A stretch of 64,000 nucleotides of DNA from the NCBI GenBank assembly GCA_030544235.1, contig CM060477.1:21225934-21289933 (forward strand), written 5' to 3'. This stretch comes from Lepturacanthus savala (lineage: Eukaryota > Chordata > Actinopteri > Scombriformes > Trichiuridae). Positions 45,554 to 56,545 of the stretch are shown in pieces. Both the position numbers and the translations under genes were made by a program. The number at the start of each line of letters is the position of its first letter. The stretch's first letter is position 1. The notes beneath the pieces are model-generated. The model was not told the origin of the DNA. It worked only from the letters and a program-made list of their open reading frames with translations, and did not search any database.

Positions 45554-45670
45554 GGCTCTGCCAAATTGCAGGGCCTGACAAAAATAGGTTTAACTCATGG
45601 GTGCTCCTCTCCACGGAAGTCTTTAGTAAAAGGCGAAAGACTTGTACGTTATGAAGAGAAACCAGAGTAA
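45554..45670 (-). ncRNA. RNU5: U5 snRNA
   Basis: Matches the reference copy. Confidence 0.95.
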
Positions 45671-45969
45671 GCACAGCCCACTCCTCAACAGCAGCCAAAG
45701 TCCCCCGTCTTCCCAGGAACCGTGTTCACGGTAAGCCTCCTTCGCCTTGCTGCATATCCGGTGCCAGTCCACGCCCATTTCCCCCTTTTCCCAGGTTCGA
45801 TATGGACCTACTGCGATAGGGCGTTGTCATGTTTGTCTTCCAGTCAAAGGCAAAACTCACTTTGGGTCGTTACATGGTGTGCTTTTACACCAATCACCAT
45901 AGCAGCTGTAACAAAGTCGTCTGACGCAGTTGTCGCTTTGTTTTTTCATATTCCACAAGGCAAAGAGAA

Positions 45970-46157
45970 GGGTGCACCGTTCCCAGCGGCACTGCAATAC
46001 CGGGCCGATGCGTGGAGTGGACGGGGCAAGCCCCTTTCTCAGCTCCAGGTACTAAAAATCCGTTTAATATGGAGTCCCCTTATAGAGGACGTATCAGATA
46101 TTAAACTGATAAGAACAGATACTACACTTGATCTTAGCCAAAAGGCCGAGAAGCGAT
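45970..46157 (-). ncRNA. RNU2: U2 snRNA, copy 51
   Basis: Gene as copy 1. A C-to-T change (plus strand) lies at -35 (46192), shared with copies 53 and 59. Confidence 0.96.
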
Positions 46158-46338
46158 GAGCCCTTGCTGCCTGCTGCCCCGGGCCACCTCCTGTGCAGAG
46201 TTGTCACTTGTCGTGGAGCACTCGCTTCAAAAACCGCTCCGTCAACAACCGAGATTTAGCAGCTCCGCCCCGGGTCTCTCCTCTGTGAGGCCACGCGTCT
46301 CGTCAAGGACAGCTCTTTTGCTTTTCACAAGTGCACGA

Positions 46339-46455
46339 GGCTCTGCCAAATTGCAGGGCCTGACAAAAATAGGTTTAACTCATGGGTGCTCCTCTCCACG
46401 GAAGTCTTTAGTAAAAGGCGAAAGACTTGTACGTTATGAAGAGAAACCAGAGTAA
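46339..46455 (-). ncRNA. RNU5: U5 snRNA
   Basis: Matches the reference copy. Confidence 0.95.
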
Positions 46456-46754
46456 GCACAGCCCACTCCTCAACAGCAGCCAAAGTCCCCCGTCTTCCCA
46501 GGAACCGTGTTCACGGTAAGCCTCCTTCGCCTTGCTGCATATCCGGTGCCAGTCCACGCCCATTTCCCCTTTTTCCCAGGTTCGATATGGACCTACTGCG
46601 ATAGGGCGTTGTCATGTTTGTCTTCCAGTCAAAGGCAAAACTCACTTTGGGTCGTTACATGGTGTGCTTTTACACCAATCACCATAGCAGCTGTAACAAA
46701 GTCGTCTGACGCAGTTGTCGCTTTGTTTTTTCATATTCCACAAGGCAAAGAGAA

Positions 46755-46942
46755 GGGTGCACCGTTCCCAGCGGCACTGCAATACCGGGCCGATGCGTGG
46801 AGTGGACGGGGCAAGCCCCTTTCTCAGCTCCAGGTACTAAAAATCCGTTTAATATGGAGTCCCCTTATAGAGGACGTATCAGATATTAAACTGATAAGAA
46901 CAGATACTACACTTGATCTTAGCCAAAAGGCCGAGAAGCGAT
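46755..46942 (-). ncRNA. RNU2: U2 snRNA, copy 52
   Basis: Gene as copy 1. Its GC box has an extra C near 47051, making this unit 786 bp. Confidence 0.96.
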
Positions 46943-47124
46943 GAGCCCTTGCTGCCTGCTGCCCCGGGCCACCTCCCGTGCAGAGTTGTCACTTGTCGTG
47001 GAGCACTCGCTTCAAAAACCGCTCCGTCAACAACCGAGATTTAGCAGCTCCCGCCCCGGGTCTCTCCTCTGTGAGGCCACGCGTCTCGTCAAGGACAGCT
47101 CTTTTGCTTTTCACAAGTGCACGA

Positions 47125-47241
47125 GGCTCTGCCAAATTGCAGGGCCTGACAAAAATAGGTTTAACTCATGGGTGCTCCTCTCCACGGAAGTCTTTAGTAA
47201 AAGGCGAAAGACTTGTACGTTATGAAGAGAAACCAGAGTAA
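47125..47241 (-). ncRNA. RNU5: U5 snRNA
   Basis: Matches the reference copy. Confidence 0.95.
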
Positions 47242-47540
47242 GCACAGCCCACTCCTCAACAGCAGCCAAAGTCCCCCGTCTTCCCAGGAACCGTGTTCAC
47301 GGTAAGCCTCCTTCGCCTTGCTGCATATCCGGTGCCAGTCCACGCCCATTTCCCCCTTTTCCCAGGTTCGATATGGACCTACTGCGATAGGGCGTTGTCA
47401 TGTTTGTCTTCCAGTCAAAGGCAAAACTCACTTTGGGTCGTTACATGGTGTGCTTTTACACCAATCACCATAGCAGCTGTAACAAAGTCGTCTGACGCAG
47501 TTGTCGCTTTGTTTTTTCATATTCCACAAGGCAAAGAGAA

Positions 47541-47728
47541 GGGTGCACCGTTCCCAGCGGCACTGCAATACCGGGCCGATGCGTGGAGTGGACGGGGCAA
47601 GCCCCTTTCTCAGCTCCAGGTACTAAAAATCCGTTTAATATGGAGTCCCCTTATAGAGGACGTATCAGATATTAAACTGATAAGAACAGATACTACACTT
47701 GATCTTAGCCAAAAGGCCGAGAAGCGAT
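47541..47728 (-). ncRNA. RNU2: U2 snRNA, copy 53
   Basis: Gene as copy 1, with the -35 change of copy 51. Confidence 0.96.
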
Positions 47729-47909
47729 GAGCCCTTGCTGCCTGCTGCCCCGGGCCACCTCCTGTGCAGAGTTGTCACTTGTCGTGGAGCACTCGCTTCA
47801 AAAACCGCTCCGTCAACAACCGAGATTTAGCAGCTCCGCCCCGGGTCTCTCCTCTGTGAGGCCACGCGTCTCGTCAAGGACAGCTCTTTTGCTTTTCACA
47901 AGTGCACGA

Positions 47910-48026
47910 GGCTCTGCCAAATTGCAGGGCCTGACAAAAATAGGTTTAACTCATGGGTGCTCCTCTCCACGGAAGTCTTTAGTAAAAGGCGAAAGACTTG
48001 TACGTTATGAAGAGAAACCAGAGTAA
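47910..48026 (-). ncRNA. RNU5: U5 snRNA
   Basis: Matches the reference copy. Confidence 0.95.
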
Positions 48027-48325
48027 GCACAGCCCACTCCTCAACAGCAGCCAAAGTCCCCCGTCTTCCCAGGAACCGTGTTCACGGTAAGCCTCCTTCG
48101 CCTTGCTGCATATCCGGTGCCAGTCCACGCCCATTTCCCCTTTTTCCCAGGTTCGATATGGACCTACTGCGATAGGGCGTTGTCATGTTTGTCTTCCAGT
48201 CAAAGGCAAAACTCACTTTGGGTCGTTACATGGTGTGCTTTTACACCAATCACCATAGCAGCTGTAACAAAGTCGTCTGACGCAGTTGTCGCTTTGTTTT
48301 TTCATATTCCACAAGGCAAAGAGAA

Positions 48326-48513
48326 GGGTGCACCGTTCCCAGCGGCACTGCAATACCGGGCCGATGCGTGGAGTGGACGGGGCAAGCCCCTTTCTCAGCT
48401 CCAGGTACTAAAAATCCGTTTAATATGGAGTCCCCTTATAGAGGACGTATCAGATATTAAACTGATAAGAACAGATACTACACTTGATCTTAGCCAAAAG
48501 GCCGAGAAGCGAT
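48326..48513 (-). ncRNA. RNU2: U2 snRNA, copy 54
   Basis: Gene as copy 1, with the extra C of copy 52 in its GC box. Confidence 0.96.
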
Positions 48514-48695
48514 GAGCCCTTGCTGCCTGCTGCCCCGGGCCACCTCCCGTGCAGAGTTGTCACTTGTCGTGGAGCACTCGCTTCAAAAACCGCTCCGTCA
48601 ACAACCGAGATTTAGCAGCTCCCGCCCCGGGTCTCTCCTCTGTGAGGCCACGCGTCTCGTCAAGGACAGCTCTTTTGCTTTTCACAAGTGCACGA

Positions 48696-48812
48696 GGCTC
48701 TGCCAAATTGCAGGGCCTGACAAAAATAGGTTTAACTCATGGGTGCTCCTCTCCACGGAAGTCTTTAGTAAAAGGCGAAAGACTTGTACGTTATGAAGAG
48801 AAACCAGAGTAA
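48696..48812 (-). ncRNA. RNU5: U5 snRNA
   Basis: Matches the reference copy. Confidence 0.95.
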
Positions 48813-49111
48813 GCACAGCCCACTCCTCAACAGCAGCCAAAGTCCCCCGTCTTCCCAGGAACCGTGTTCACGGTAAGCCTCCTTCGCCTTGCTGCATATC
48901 CGGTGCCAGTCCACGCCCATTTCCCCCTTTTCCCAGGTTCGATATGGACCTACTGCGATAGGGCGTTGTCATGTTTGTCTTCCAGTCAAAGGCAAAACTC
49001 ACTTTGGGTCGTTACATGGTGTGCTTTTACACCAATCACCATAGCAGCTGTAACAAAGTCGTCTGACGCAGTTGTCGCTTTGTTTTTTCATATTCCACAA
49101 GGCAAAGAGAA

Positions 49112-49299
49112 GGGTGCACCGTTCCCAGCGGCACTGCAATACCGGGCCGATGCGTGGAGTGGACGGGGCAAGCCCCTTTCTCAGCTCCAGGTACTAAAAA
49201 TCCGTTTAATATGGAGTCCCCTTATAGAGGACGTATCAGATATTAAACTGATAAGAACAGATACTACACTTGATCTTAGCCAAAAGCCCGAGAAGCGAT
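49112..49299 (-). ncRNA. RNU2: U2 snRNA, copy 55, C13G variant
   Basis: A private change at 49287 turns RNA C13 into G, replacing the C13-G20 pair of stem I by a G-G mismatch. Confidence 0.95.
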
Positions 49300-49480
49300 G
49301 AGCCCTTGCTGCCTGCTGCCCCGGGCCACCTCCCGTGCAGAGTTGTCACTTGTCGTGGAGCACTCGCTTCAAAAACCGCTCCGTCAACAACCGAGATTTA
49401 GCAGCTCCGCCCCGGGTCTCTCCTCTGTGAGGCCACGCGTCTCGTCAAGGACAGCTCTTTTGCTTTTCACAAGTGCACGA

Positions 49481-49597
49481 GGCTCTGCCAAATTGCAGGG
49501 CCTGACAAAAATAGGTTTAACTCATGGGTGCTCCTCTCCACGGAAGTCTTTAGTAAAAGGCGAAAGACTTGTACGTTATGAAGAGAAACCAGAGTAA
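49481..49597 (-). ncRNA. RNU5: U5 snRNA
   Basis: Matches the reference copy. Confidence 0.95.
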
Positions 49598-49896
49598 GCA
49601 CAGCCCACTCCTCAACAGCAGCCAAAGTCCCCCGTCTTCCCAGGAACCGTGTTCACGGTAAGCCTCCTTCGCCTTGCTGCATATCCGGTGCCAGTCCACG
49701 CCCATTTCCCCCTTTTCCCAGGTTCGATATGGACCTACTGCGATAGGGCGTTGTCATGTTTGTCTTCCAGTCAAAGGCAAAACTCACTTTGGGTCGTTAC
49801 ATGGTGTGCTTTTACACCAATCACCATAGCAGCTGTAACAAAGTCGTCTGACGCAGTTGTCGCTTTGTTTTTTCATATTCCACAAGGCAAAGAGAA

Positions 49897-50084
49897 GGGT
49901 GCACCGTTCCCAGCGGCACTGCAATACCGGGCCGATGCGTGGAGTGGACGGGGCAAGCCCCTTTCTCAGCTCCAGGTACTAAAAATCCGTTTAATATGGA
50001 GTCCCCTTATAGAGGACGTATCAGATATTAAACTGATAAGAACAGATACTACACTTGATCTTAGCCAAAAGGCCGAGAAGCGAT
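49897..50084 (-). ncRNA. RNU2: U2 snRNA, copy 56
   Basis: Matches copy 1. Confidence 0.96.
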
Positions 50085-50265
50085 GAGCCCTTGCTGCCTG
50101 CTGCCCCGGGCCACCTCCCGTGCAGAGTTGTCACTTGTCGTGGAGCACTCGCTTCAAAAACCGCTCCGTCAACAACCGAGATTTAGCAGCTCCGCCCCGG
50201 GTCTCTCCTCTGTGAGGCCACGCGTCTCGTCAAGGACAGCTCTTTTGCTTTTCACAAGTGCACGA

Positions 50266-50382
50266 GGCTCTGCCAAATTGCAGGGCCTGACAAAAATAGG
50301 TTTAACTCATGGGTGCTCCTCTCCACGGAAGTCTTTAGTAAAAGGCGAAAGACTTGTACGTTATGAAGAGAAACCAGAGTAA
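50266..50382 (-). ncRNA. RNU5: U5 snRNA
   Basis: Matches the reference copy. Confidence 0.95.
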
Positions 50383-50681
50383 GCACAGCCCACTCCTCAA
50401 CAGCAGCCAAAGTCCCCCGTCTTCCCAGGAACCGTGTTCACGGTAAGCCTCCTTCGCCTTGCTGCATATCCGGTGCCAGTCCACGCCCATTTCCCCTTTT
50501 TCCCAGGTTCGATATGGACCTACTGCGATAGGGCGTTGTCATGTTTGTCTTCCAGTCAAAGGCAAAACTCACTTTGGGTCGTTACATGGTGTGCTTTTAC
50601 ACCAATCACCATAGCAGCTGTAACAAAGTCGTCTGACGCAGTTGTCGCTTTGTTTTTTCATATTCCACAAGGCAAAGAGAA

Positions 50682-50869
50682 GGGTGCACCGTTCCCAGCG
50701 GCACTGCAATACCGGGCCGATGCGTGGAGTGGACGGGGCAAGCCCCTTTCTCAGCTCCAGGTACTAAAAATCCGTTTAATATGGAGTCCCCTTATAGAGG
50801 ACGTATCAGATATTAAACTGATAAGAACAGATACTACACTTGATCTTAGCCAAAAGGCCGAGAAGCGAT
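50682..50869 (-). ncRNA. RNU2: U2 snRNA, copy 57
   Basis: Matches copy 1. Confidence 0.96.
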
Positions 50870-51050
50870 GAGCCCTTGCTGCCTGCTGCCCCGGGCCACC
50901 TCCCGTGCAGAGTTGTCACTTGTCGTGGAGCACTCGCTTCAAAAACCGCTCCGTCAACAACCGAGATTTAGCAGCTCCGCCCCGGGTCTCTCCTCTGTGA
51001 GGCCACGCGTCTCGTCAAGGACAGCTCTTTTGCTTTTCACAAGTGCACGA

Positions 51051-51167
51051 GGCTCTGCCAAATTGCAGGGCCTGACAAAAATAGGTTTAACTTATGGGTG
51101 CTCCTCTCCACGGAAGTCTTTAGTAAAAGGCGAAATACTTGTACGTTATGAAGAGAAACCAGAGTAA
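51051..51167 (-). ncRNA. RNU5: U5 snRNA, C32A and G75A variant
   Basis: Two private changes: 51136 (RNA C32 to A, in the stem closing loop I, which breaks a pair) and 51093 (G75 to A). This is the most altered complete U5 copy in the window and may be impaired. Confidence 0.92.
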
Positions 51168-51466
51168 GCACAGCCCACTCCTCAACAGCAGCCAAAGTCC
51201 CCCGTCTTCCCAGGAACCGTGTTCACGGTAAGCCTCCTTCGCCTTGCTGCATATCCGGTGCCAGTCCACGCCCATTTCCCCTTTTTCCCAGGTTCGATAT
51301 GGACCTACTGCGATAGGGCGTTGTCATGTTTGTCTTCCAGTCAAAGGCAAAACTCACTTTGGGTCGTTACATGGTGTGCTTTTACACCAATCACCATAGC
51401 AGCTGTAACAAAGTCGTCTGACGCAGTTGTCGCTTTGTTTTTTCATATTCCACAAGGCAAAGAGAA

Positions 51467-51654
51467 GGGTGCACCGTTCCCAGCGGCACTGCAATACCGG
51501 GCCGATGCGTGGAGTGGACGGGGCAAGCCCCTTTCTCAGCTCCAGGTACTAAAAATCCGTTTAATATGGAGTCCCCTTATAGAGGACGTATCAGATATTA
51601 AACTGATAAGAACAGATACTACACTTGATCTTAGCCAAAAGGCCGAGAAGCAAT
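51467..51654 (-). ncRNA. RNU2: U2 snRNA, copy 58, C3U variant
   Basis: A private change at 51652 turns RNA C3 into U, in the 5' segment that pairs with U6 (helix II). Confidence 0.95.
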
Positions 51655-51835
51655 GAGCCCTTGCTGCCTGCTGCCCCGGGCCACCTCCCGTGCAGAGTTG
51701 TCACTTGTCGTGGAGCACTCGCTTCAAAAACCGCTCCGTCAACAACCGAGATTTAGCAGCTCCGCCCCGGGTCTCTCCTCTGTGAGGCCACGCGTCTCGT
51801 CAAGGACAGCTCTTTTGCTTTTCACTAGTGCACGA

Positions 51836-51952
51836 GGCTCTGCCAAATTGCAGGGCCTGACAAAAATAGGTTTAACTCATGGGTGCTCCTCTCCACGGAA
51901 GTCTTTAGTAAAAGGCGAAAGACTTGTACGTTATGAAGAGAAACCAGAGTAA
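51836..51952 (-). ncRNA. RNU5: U5 snRNA
   Basis: Gene as reference. A private A-to-T change lies 10 bp past its 3' end (51826). Confidence 0.95.
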
Positions 51953-52251
51953 GCACAGCCCACTCCTCAACAGCAGCCAAAGTCCCCCGTCTTCCCAGGA
52001 ACCGTGTTCACGGTAAGCCTCCTTCGCCTTGCTGCATATCCGGTGCCAGTCCACGCCCATTTCCCCTTTTTCCCAGGTTCGATATGGACCTACTGCGATA
52101 GGGCGTTGTCATGTTTGTCTTCCAGTCAAAGGCAAAACTCACTTTGGGTCGTTACATGGTGTGCTTTTACACCAATCACCATAGCAGCTGTAACAAAGTC
52201 GTCTGACGCAGTTGTCGCTTTGTTTTTTCATATTCCACAAGGCAAAGAGAA

Positions 52252-52439
52252 GGGTGCACCGTTCCCAGCGGCACTGCAATACCGGGCCGATGCGTGGAGT
52301 GGACGGGGCAAGCCCCTTTCTCAGCTCCAGGTACTAAAAATCCGTTTAATATGGAGTCCCCTTATAGAGGACGTATCAGATATTAAACTGATAAGAACAG
52401 ATACTACACTTGATCTTAGCCAAAAGGGCGAGAAGCGAT
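52252..52439 (-). ncRNA. RNU2: U2 snRNA, copy 59, G12C variant
   Basis: A private change at 52428 turns RNA G12 into C, breaking the G12-C21 pair of stem I. It also has the -35 change shared with copies 51 and 53 and a change near 52590. Confidence 0.95.
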
Positions 52440-52620
52440 GAGCCCTTGCTGCCTGCTGCCCCGGGCCACCTCCTGTGCAGAGTTGTCACTTGTCGTGGAG
52501 CACTCGCTTCAAAAACCGCTCCGTCAACAACCGAGATTTAGCAGCTCCGCCCCGGGTCTCTCCTCTGTGAGGCCACGCGTCTCGTCAAGAACAGCTCTTT
52601 TGCTTTTCACAAGTGCACGA

Positions 52621-52737
52621 GGCTCTGCCAAATTGCAGGGCCTGACAAAAATAGGTTTAACTCATGGGTGCTCCTCTCCACGGAAGTCTTTAGTAAAAGG
52701 CGAAAGACTTGTACGTTATGAAGAGAAACCAGAGTAA
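52621..52737 (-). ncRNA. RNU5: U5 snRNA
   Basis: Matches the reference copy. Confidence 0.95.
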
Positions 52738-53036
52738 GCACAGCCCACTCCTCAACAGCAGCCAAAGTCCCCCGTCTTCCCAGGAACCGTGTTCACGGTA
52801 AGCCTCCTTCGCCTTGCTGCATATCCGGTGCCAGTCCACGCCCATTTCCCCTTTTTCCCAGGTTCGATATGGACCTACTGCGATAGGGCGTTGTCATGTT
52901 TGTCTTCCAGTCAAAGGCAAAACTCACTTTGGGTCGTTACATGGTGTGCTTTTACACCAATCACCATAGCAGCTGTAACAAAGTCGTCTGACGCAGTTGT
53001 CGCTTTGTTTTTTCATATTCCACAAGGCAAAGAGAA

Positions 53037-53224
53037 GGGTGCACCGTTCCCAGCGGCACTGCAATACCGGGCCGATGCGTGGAGTGGACGGGGCAAGCCC
53101 CTTTCTCAGCTCCAGGTACTAAAAATCCGTTTAATATGGAGTCCCCTTATAGAGGACGTATCAGATATTAAACTGATAAGAACAGATACTACACTTGATC
53201 TTAGCCAAAAGGCCGAGAAGCGAT
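53037..53224 (-). ncRNA. RNU2: U2 snRNA, copy 60
   Basis: Gene as copy 1; a spacer change lies near 53372. Confidence 0.96.
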
Positions 53225-53405
53225 GAGCCCTTGCTGCCTGCTGCCCCGGGCCACCTCCCGTGCAGAGTTGTCACTTGTCGTGGAGCACTCGCTTCAAAAA
53301 CCGCTCCGTCAACAACCGAGATTTAGCAGCTCCGCCCCGGGTCTCTCCTCTGTGAGGCCACGCGTCTCGTCGAGGACAGCTCTTTTGCTTTTCACAAGTG
53401 CACGA

Positions 53406-53522
53406 GGCTCTGCCAAATTGCAGGGCCTGACAAAAATAGGTTTAACTCATGGGTGCTCCTCTCCACGGAAGTCTTTAGTAAAAGGCGAAAGACTTGTACG
53501 TTATGAAGAGAAACCAGAGTAA
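53406..53522 (-). ncRNA. RNU5: U5 snRNA
   Basis: Matches the reference copy. Confidence 0.95.
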
Positions 53523-53821
53523 GCACAGCCCACTCCTCAACAGCAGCCAAAGTCCCCCGTCTTCCCAGGAACCGTGTTCACGGTAAGCCTCCTTCGCCTT
53601 GCTGCATATCCGGTGCCAGTCCACGCCCATTTCCCCCTTTTCCCAGGTTCGATATGGACCTACTGCGATAGGGCGTTGTCATGTTTGTCTTCCAGTCAAA
53701 GGCAAAACTCACTTTGGGTCGTTACATGGTGTGCTTTTACACCAATCACCATAGCAGCTGTAACAAAGTCGTCTGACGCAGTTGTCGCTTTGTTTTTTCA
53801 TATTCCACAAGGCAAAGAGAA

Positions 53822-54009
53822 GGGTGCACCGTTCCCAGCGGCACTGCAATACCGGGCCGATGCGTGGAGTGGACGGGGCAAGCCCCTTTCTCAGCTCCAG
53901 GTACTAAAAATCCGTTTAATATGGAGTCCCCTTATAGAGGACCTATCAGATATTAAACTGATAAGAACAGATACTACACTTGATCTTAGCCAAAAGGCCG
54001 AGAAGCGAT
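53822..54009 (-). ncRNA. RNU2: U2 snRNA, copy 61, C67G variant
   Basis: A private change at 53943 turns RNA C67 into G, just before stem IIb. Its upstream spacer has a G-to-A change near 54149, shared with copy 63. Confidence 0.95.
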
Positions 54010-54190
54010 GAGCCCTTGCTGCCTGCTGCCCCGGGCCACCTCCCGTGCAGAGTTGTCACTTGTCGTGGAGCACTCGCTTCAAAAACCGCTCCGTCAACAA
54101 CCGAGATTTAGCAGCTCCGCCCCGGGTCTCTCCTCTGTGAGGCCACACGTCTCGTCAAGGACAGCTCTTTTGCTTTTCACAAGTGCACGA

Positions 54191-54307
54191 GGCTCTGCCA
54201 AATTGCAGGGCCTGACAAAAATAGGTTTAACTCATGGGTGCTCCTCTCCACGGAAGTCTTTAGTAAAAGGCGAAAGACTTGTACGTTATGAAGAGAAACC
54301 AGAGTAA
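54191..54307 (-). ncRNA. RNU5: U5 snRNA
   Basis: Matches the reference copy. Confidence 0.95.
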
Positions 54308-54606
54308 GCACAGCCCACTCCTCAACAGCAGCCAAAGTCCCCCGTCTTCCCAGGAACCGTGTTCACGGTAAGCCTCCTTCGCCTTGCTGCATATCCGGTG
54401 CCAGTCCACGCCCATTTCCCCCTTTTCCCAGGTTCGATATGGACCTACTGCGATAGGGCGTTGTCATGTTTGTCTTCCAGTCAAAGGCAAAACTCACTTT
54501 GGGTCGTTACATGGTGTGCTTTTACACCAATCACCATAGCAGCTGTAACAAAGTCGTCTGACGCAGTTGTCGCTTTGTTTTTTCATATTCCACAAGGCAA
54601 AGAGAA

Positions 54607-54794
54607 GGGTGCACCGTTCCCAGCGGCACTGCAATACCGGGCCGATGCGTGGAGTGGACGGGGCAAGCCCCTTTCTCAGCTCCAGGTACTAAAAATCCGT
54701 TTAATATGGAGTCCCCTTATAGAGGACGTATCAGATATTAAACTGATAAGAACAGATACTACACTTGATCTTAGCCAAAAGGCCGAGAAGCGAT
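54607..54794 (-). ncRNA. RNU2: U2 snRNA, copy 62
   Basis: Matches copy 1. Confidence 0.96.
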
Positions 54795-54975
54795 GAGCCC
54801 TTGCTGCCTGCTGCCCCGGGCCACCTCCCGTGCAGAGTTGTCACTTGTCGTGGAGCACTCGCTTCAAAAACCGCTCCGTCAACAACCGAGATTTAGCAGC
54901 TCCGCCCCGGGTCTCTCCTCTGTGAGGCCACGCGTCTCGTCAAGGACAGCTCTTTTGCTTTTCACAAGTGCACGA

Positions 54976-55092
54976 GGCTCTGCCAAATTGCAGGGCCTGA
55001 CAAAAATAGGTTTAACTCATGGGTGCTCCTCTCCACGGAAGTCTTTAGTAAAAGGCGAAAGACTTGTACGTTATGAAGAGAAACCAGAGTAA
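54976..55092 (-). ncRNA. RNU5: U5 snRNA
   Basis: Gene as reference. A private G-to-C change lies in its upstream spacer near 55253. Confidence 0.95.
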
Positions 55093-55391
55093 GCACAGCC
55101 CACTCCTCAACAGCAGCCAAAGTCCCCCGTCTTCCCAGGAACCGTGTTCACGGTAAGCCTCCTTCGCCTTGCTGCATATCCGGTGCCAGTCCACGCCCAT
55201 TTCCCCTTTTTCCCAGGTTCGATATGGACCTACTGCGATAGGGCGTTGTCATCTTTGTCTTCCAGTCAAAGGCAAAACTCACTTTGGGTCGTTACATGGT
55301 GTGCTTTTACACCAATCACCATAGCAGCTGTAACAAAGTCGTCTGACGCAGTTGTCGCTTTGTTTTTTCATATTCCACAAGGCAAAGAGAA

Positions 55392-55579
55392 GGGTGCACC
55401 GTTCCCAGCGGCACTGCAATACCGGGCCGATGCGTGGAGTGGACGGGGCAAGCCCCTTTCTCAGCTCCAGGTACTAAAAACCCGTTTAATATGGAGTCCC
55501 CTTATAGAGGACGTATCAGATATTAAACTGATAAGAACAGATACTACACTTGATCTTAGCCAAAAGGCCGAGAAGCGAT
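55392..55579 (-). ncRNA. RNU2: U2 snRNA, copy 63, Sm-site variant (A99G)
   Basis: A private change at 55481 turns the first base of the Sm site, A99 of AUUUUUA, into G. The Sm ring requires this heptad, so this copy is predicted to assemble poorly. The spacer upstream also has two changes (near 55719 and 55759). Confidence 0.94.
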
Positions 55580-55760
55580 GAGCCCTTGCTGCCTGCTGCC
55601 CCGGGCCACCTCCCGTGCAGAGTTGTCACTTGTCGTGGAGCACTCGCTTCAAAAACCGCTCCGTCAACAACCGAGATTTAGCAGCTCCGCCCCGGGTCTC
55701 TCCTCTGTGAGGCCACACGTCTCGTCAAGGACAGCTCTTTTGCTTTTCACAAGTGCACAA

Positions 55761-55877
55761 GGCTCTGCCAAATTGCAGGGCCTGACAAAAATAGGTTTAA
55801 CTCATGGGTGCTCCTCTCCACGGAAGTCTTTAGTAAAAGGCGAAAGACTTGTACGTTATGAAGAGAAACCAGAGTAA
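55761..55877 (-). ncRNA. RNU5: U5 snRNA
   Basis: Gene as reference; a G-to-A change lies just past its 3' end (near 55759). Confidence 0.95.
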
Positions 55878-56176
55878 GCACAGCCCACTCCTCAACAGCA
55901 GCCAAAGTCCCCCGTCTTCCCAGGAACCGTGTTCACGGTAAGCCTCCTTCGCCTTGCTGCATATCCGGTGCCAGTCCACGCCCATTTCCCCCTTTTCCCA
56001 GGTTCGATATGGACCTACTGCGATAGGGCGTTGTCATGTTTGTCTTCCAGTCAAAGGCAAAACTCACTTTGGGTCGTTACATGGTGTGCTTTTACACCAA
56101 TCACCATAGCAGCTGTAACAAAGTCGTCTGACGCAGTTGTCGCTTTGTTTTTTCATATTCCACAAGGCAAAGAGAA

Positions 56177-56364
56177 GGGTGCACCGTTCCCAGCGGCACT
56201 GCAATACCGGGCCGATGCGTGGAGTGGACGGGGCAAGCCCCTTTCTCAGCTCCAGGTACTAAAAATCCGTTTAATATGGAGTCCCCTTATAGAGGACGTA
56301 TCAGATATTAAACTGATAAGAACAGATACTACACTTGATCTTAGCCAAAAGGCCGAGAAGCGAT
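56177..56364 (-). ncRNA. RNU2: U2 snRNA, copy 64
   Basis: Gene as copy 1, with a C-to-A change at -35 (56399). Confidence 0.96.
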
Positions 56365-56545
56365 GAGCCCTTGCTGCCTGCTGCCCCGGGCCACCTCCAG
56401 TGCAGAGTTGTCACTTGTCGTGGAGCACTCGCTTCAAAAACCGCTCCGTCAACAACCGAGATTTAGCAGCTCCGCCCCGGGTCTCTCCTCTGTGAGGCCA
56501 CGCGTCTCGTCAAGGACAGCTCTTTTGCTTTTCACAAGTGCACGA

